Assembly: GCA_963854835.1 (NCBI GenBank)
Contig: OY978525.1
Coordinates: 24,637,253-24,701,252, forward strand
Length of the DNA stretch: 64,000 nucleotides
Origin: Megamerina dolium
Lineage: Eukaryota > Arthropoda > Insecta > Diptera > Megamerinidae
Direction: 5' to 3'
Made by a program: the position numbers and the translations under genes. Positions 61,101 to 64,000 of the stretch are shown piece by piece (within the stretch, counting starts at the first letter, position 1; each line of letters opens with the position of its first letter). Under the pieces are notes generated by a model. The model was not told where the DNA came from and searched no databases. It was given only the letters and a program-made list of their open reading frames with translations.

Positions 61101-61885
61101 TAATTGATATGTAGATTAATATTGTAGAAATTAATTAATAATCTAGAGTGAATTTGGCGAGCCATGCCTATTAATGTAGCTCCCATACAGCCTCAGAATT
61201 TTTGAAAACCATAGCTTGCGTGTGGGACAATGAATTTTGATTGTAGATTAATATTGCAGAAAGAAATAAAATTGTAGAAAATAAGCCAGTCACGTCCACT
61301 ATTTAATATAGCTACAATACCAAGTCGTGAAATAGTTTTAACATTAAACCGTCATAACATTCGTGGTCTTTCTTGCGTCTAGGAAAATGATTTTTGACAC
61401 GTAATAATAGATAATAATTTAGAAAATGGCGAGTCATGCCTATTACTCAATGTAGCTCCCATACAGTCTCAGAATTTGTTTAAACTTTAAAGTTATGACG
61501 GTAGCATATCTTAAGAAGTATTTCTCGAAAGATAACCATATTTTAGTTGTAGATTCGTATTATAGGGAGAAATAATTCTGTAAGAAGACGGCCAGCAATG
61601 CCCACTATTTAAATTATCTCCCTTACAAAGACGTGAAATTATTTTTGATTTTGAGCCACCATAACTTCCGTAGACTCTCGCAACCATATTTGGACCACAA
61701 ATTAATATTACAGGGTGAAGTAATTTTGAAGAATATGGGCGAGCTGCGCCCACTATTACTGCAACTTTCATACAAAGTTGTGAAATTTGAAGTTTTTTTT
61801 TTTAATTTCCAAGCGGGATATAGCCTTAGTCTTTCGCCTGGACAATCATATTTAGCACGGAGAAATAATTTTGAAGAATATGGCG
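61101..61885 (-). repeat. satellite C (second locus), right of mariner
   Basis: Units carry GTAGATTAATATTGTAGAAA, GGCGAGCCATGCCTATTA and GTAGCTCCCATACAG, starting near 61110, 61240, 61390, 61545 and 61695. It is the same family as 43195-44090 in reverse orientation. Confidence 0.75.
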
Positions 61886-61892
61886 AATATGG

Positions 61893-62235
61893 GTGGGTGC
61901 CGTAGCTCAGTGGTTAGTGTGTTGGCCTTCTGATCTGTAGGTCGTGGTTCAATCCCCGGCTGATGCATAACAAATTTAATATCGAAAAGATTTTTCTTTC
62001 GAACGGTACCCACCTGTCGGCAAACAATTGGCAATTCTTCCGACAGTAACAACTTGCCATGAAAAAGCTTCTAAGAGAACTCTGTGACAAAGCTCAGAAA
62101 AAGTGATGTCACAAGGGTTCTGCAGTTCGGAACCGGCTTAAATAAGTAGGTCCCTTCTAATACCGTCCAAAATTTAACACACACCACAGTAATGGAAGAG
62201 AAGCTCGGCTTTAAGTGCCACATATTTATTTTGTT
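61893..62235 (+). mobile_element. tRNA-derived SINE
   Basis: Starts GGTGCCGTAGCTCAGTGGTT (A box) with B box GGTCGTGGTTCAATCCCCGG. The body has CCCACCTGTCGGCAAACAAT, AACTCTGTGACAAAGCTCAG and AGTAGGTCCCTTCTAATACC, and ends GTGCCACATATTTATTTT. It matches 55376-55737 over its whole length. The tRNA-like head lacks a proper anticodon stem, so it is not a tRNA gene. Confidence 0.85.
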
Positions 62236-63790
62236 TAACTTAACTTTAGCATAGCTTTACGTGCTTAAGCTCCCTTTTTAATATCTCTACTTGTGAAGTG
62301 TATAAATTAGTTTTCTCCGGCCGACTGTAAGGCCATTTTTTGCGTCATCTAACCATACCCGTAATTTCTTACGAGTAAATAGCTCAAGAATTTCAACTTT
62401 TTCTGCATAGTCATTTTTTTAAATGAAAGAGAGAATAAACTATATTTAATTGTCTCGCTTGACAAGCTTAGTCGACTAACTATATATTTATTTTTTTCTA
62501 CACTGACTCATCACAGCTAAGACATCGCCCAACATCACTCCCATTGCATATTCGTATTCATGTAAGAACAGACGAGTATTCGTACACGGCACACAAATAC
62601 ATATCAATATATCAATCATATTTGGCAATGTCATATTAACATAAGTAGTACCCAAGTACATACATATGTATATTTTAAATCATACAAAGTATATGCATAC
62701 AAGTAAAGAAAGTTTAGATGTAATATACAATTATTTGGCTTAATGTTCATATATATATATTTACCGAACGAATGTGTATGGAGTAGTAAGCATACATAAT
62801 TCTTTCTCTTTTGCACATGCACTCGTTCAAGTTGGTGCACAAAAAGAATAACGCGTCCCCCTTTAAAAACACTTTTTTTTGTTACATACACGAGTGTACC
62901 GATGTGAACATATGTGTATGAGTGAGTGCTTTTTTTGGATTTTTTTTTTCCAGTCCAACATATCCTTTGTCGCGTCGACTATCAAATAATGTAATGGCGG
63001 CGGCATATTTTTTTTATGTACCTTGTACTGTTTTATCTATTCGTTACTACGACGAGTACATATTCGTTAGTTTTACTTTCTTATTCGTTGTTGTCCCCGT
63101 TAATTGTTTGCGCAAGCTCTATAGTTGTTGATGGTTTTCTTTCTTTCATTTGTTTTTTTTTTTTTTTACTTTGAGCAATATTAAAATATTTCAATATCAT
63201 TTTATTTTTCCAATTGTAGTTTGCAAAGAGGAAAAAATGTGGTATGGGTGGTGTGGGAGAGTGAGAGAAAGTATTTGAAAAAGAAAAGAATCATTGCCAC
63301 AAATACGTATAGATAAGTATGGAAGTATACAATTAAATATGTAAATGTCGAAGCAACAAAATACCAACTACACAATACAATTTCATTAATGTTTTTCTTC
63401 TTCTCATTATAATCGCTATTGTTATAGTTTATATACATATATTATTTGGGGTTTTCAATCAGTCGTCATCCGTTGGTATGAGTGAGTGATGAGTCAATTT
63501 AATTAAATTTGGTTTTTATTACCAGAAAAAAAAAATTACAAATCCTGTTTCATTGTTTTCTGCATTATAATAATATCATTATTCTATACAAAATCAAAAG
63601 ATGAATCAGAATAGATAAAATAATAATTGGATTTAGTTTCCTTCATTTTTAGGCCTGTGCGAAATATTATTAAATTTTGGCAAATTGCAAAACTTTTGCA
63701 AATGTCGATAATGTAGTTAAAAATTCTGGAGTTTAGGCAAAATGTGGATATGTGGTCAATCCAATGGGATCTGGATCAAAACTCCAGAGA
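62236..63790. other. AT-rich noncoding region
   Basis: No gene, RNA or resolved repeat. Many short frames here have no recognisable motif. Confidence 0.4.
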
Positions 63791-63998
63791 ACAACAACAT
63801 TCATAAGGAACAATCAACCACGTTAAAAGCTCGAACAAAAAAAATGGCGACTTTTCCCCTATAAAGTAAAGGTCTCCGTTCGATGGTTGATTGGACTAGA
63901 GGGGATACTCTATCGGAATGAATTTTATACATAAATATGGACGAGGTGGAGTGGAATAGCTCTCCAGATCCACTTAGTCCAAAACATGCCCATTGCAT
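63791..63998 (-). pseudogene. possible Tc1-like transposase fragment at right edge
   Basis: The minus strand reads MQWACFGLSGSGELF followed by a short tail, resembling the VMVWACFSxxGxGxLxF block of Tc1-type transposases before the second catalytic Asp. Only this block is visible, the fragment runs off the window, and the match could be chance. Confidence 0.3.
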
Positions 63999-64000
63999 TG

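Noticed and set aside
61895..61970. tRNA gene
   Set aside because: A and B boxes are good, but the acceptor and anticodon stems do not pair and the sequence continues into a repeated body found at other loci; it is a SINE head.
63652..63700. End of the AGGGCTGTGCGAATAA-type element seen at 33925-34289
   Set aside because: GGCCTGTGCGAAATATTATT is similar, but no partner end was found and the match is too short.

Overview
The window reads as nuclear DNA of a higher fly (Diptera, Brachycera), probably a tephritid fruit fly or a close relative. It is AT-rich and has GT-AG introns of 56-117 bp. Its reading frames are full of CAG/CAA-coded glutamine, and it carries many Tc1/mariner remnants, a Jockey-clade LINE, tRNA-derived SINEs and several dispersed tandem-repeat families. 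The host is inferred from this character and from fly-like gene content; no species call is possible from the sequence alone.
Host genes. (1) 4441-4532, minus strand: the first coding exon of a 1,4-alpha-glucan branching enzyme (AGBE/GBE1-like); the rest lies off the left edge. (2) 5283-6181, plus strand: a two-exon Myb/SANT-like (zeste-type) DNA-binding protein, divergent from AGBE. (3) 40043-32525, minus strand: a complete eight-exon JmjN/JmjC lysine demethylase (Kdm4) of 837 aa with all iron, zinc and 2-oxoglutarate ligands in place. (4) Downstream on the same strand lie two large open exons: 27799-25134, with two zinc fingers and glutamine-rich tracts, and 12947-10996, rich in Gln/Ala/Thr. 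Both accept the same splice phase that Kdm4 exon 7 donates. The locus may therefore be one long gene with alternative terminal exons; separate genes are the alternative.
Repeat landscape, left to right: Tc1/mariner, mariner and SINE fragments (1-1490); a long-arm inverted repeat (2160-3425); a piggyBac-like remnant (6800-7450); a (TA)n tract (9547-9787); a foldback (10010-10607); a Tc1-like remnant (15180-15720); an internally deleted mariner (16307-16874); satellite A with a 432-bp higher-order repeat (18960-20892); a mariner/satellite B composite (22190-24160); a mariner remnant and MITEs (29-35 kb, partly inside Kdm4 intron 7); satellite C (43195-44090); satellite A again, broken by a MITE, a 5'-truncated Jockey and a complete Tc1-like transposon (49055-53205); the mariner/satellite B composite again, with a SINE in it (54600-55990); a mariner remnant (57880-58850); satellite C again in the opposite orientation, with an almost intact mariner in it (59750-61885); and a SINE (61893-62235).
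The clearest active-looking element is the Tc1-like transposon at 51553-53203: intact 346-aa transposase, TA duplication and IR/DR ends. The most interesting leads are the shared-phase terminal exons behind Kdm4, the mariner/satellite composites found at two loci, and a roughly 90-140 bp mobile repeat that carries a palindromic CACGTG site.
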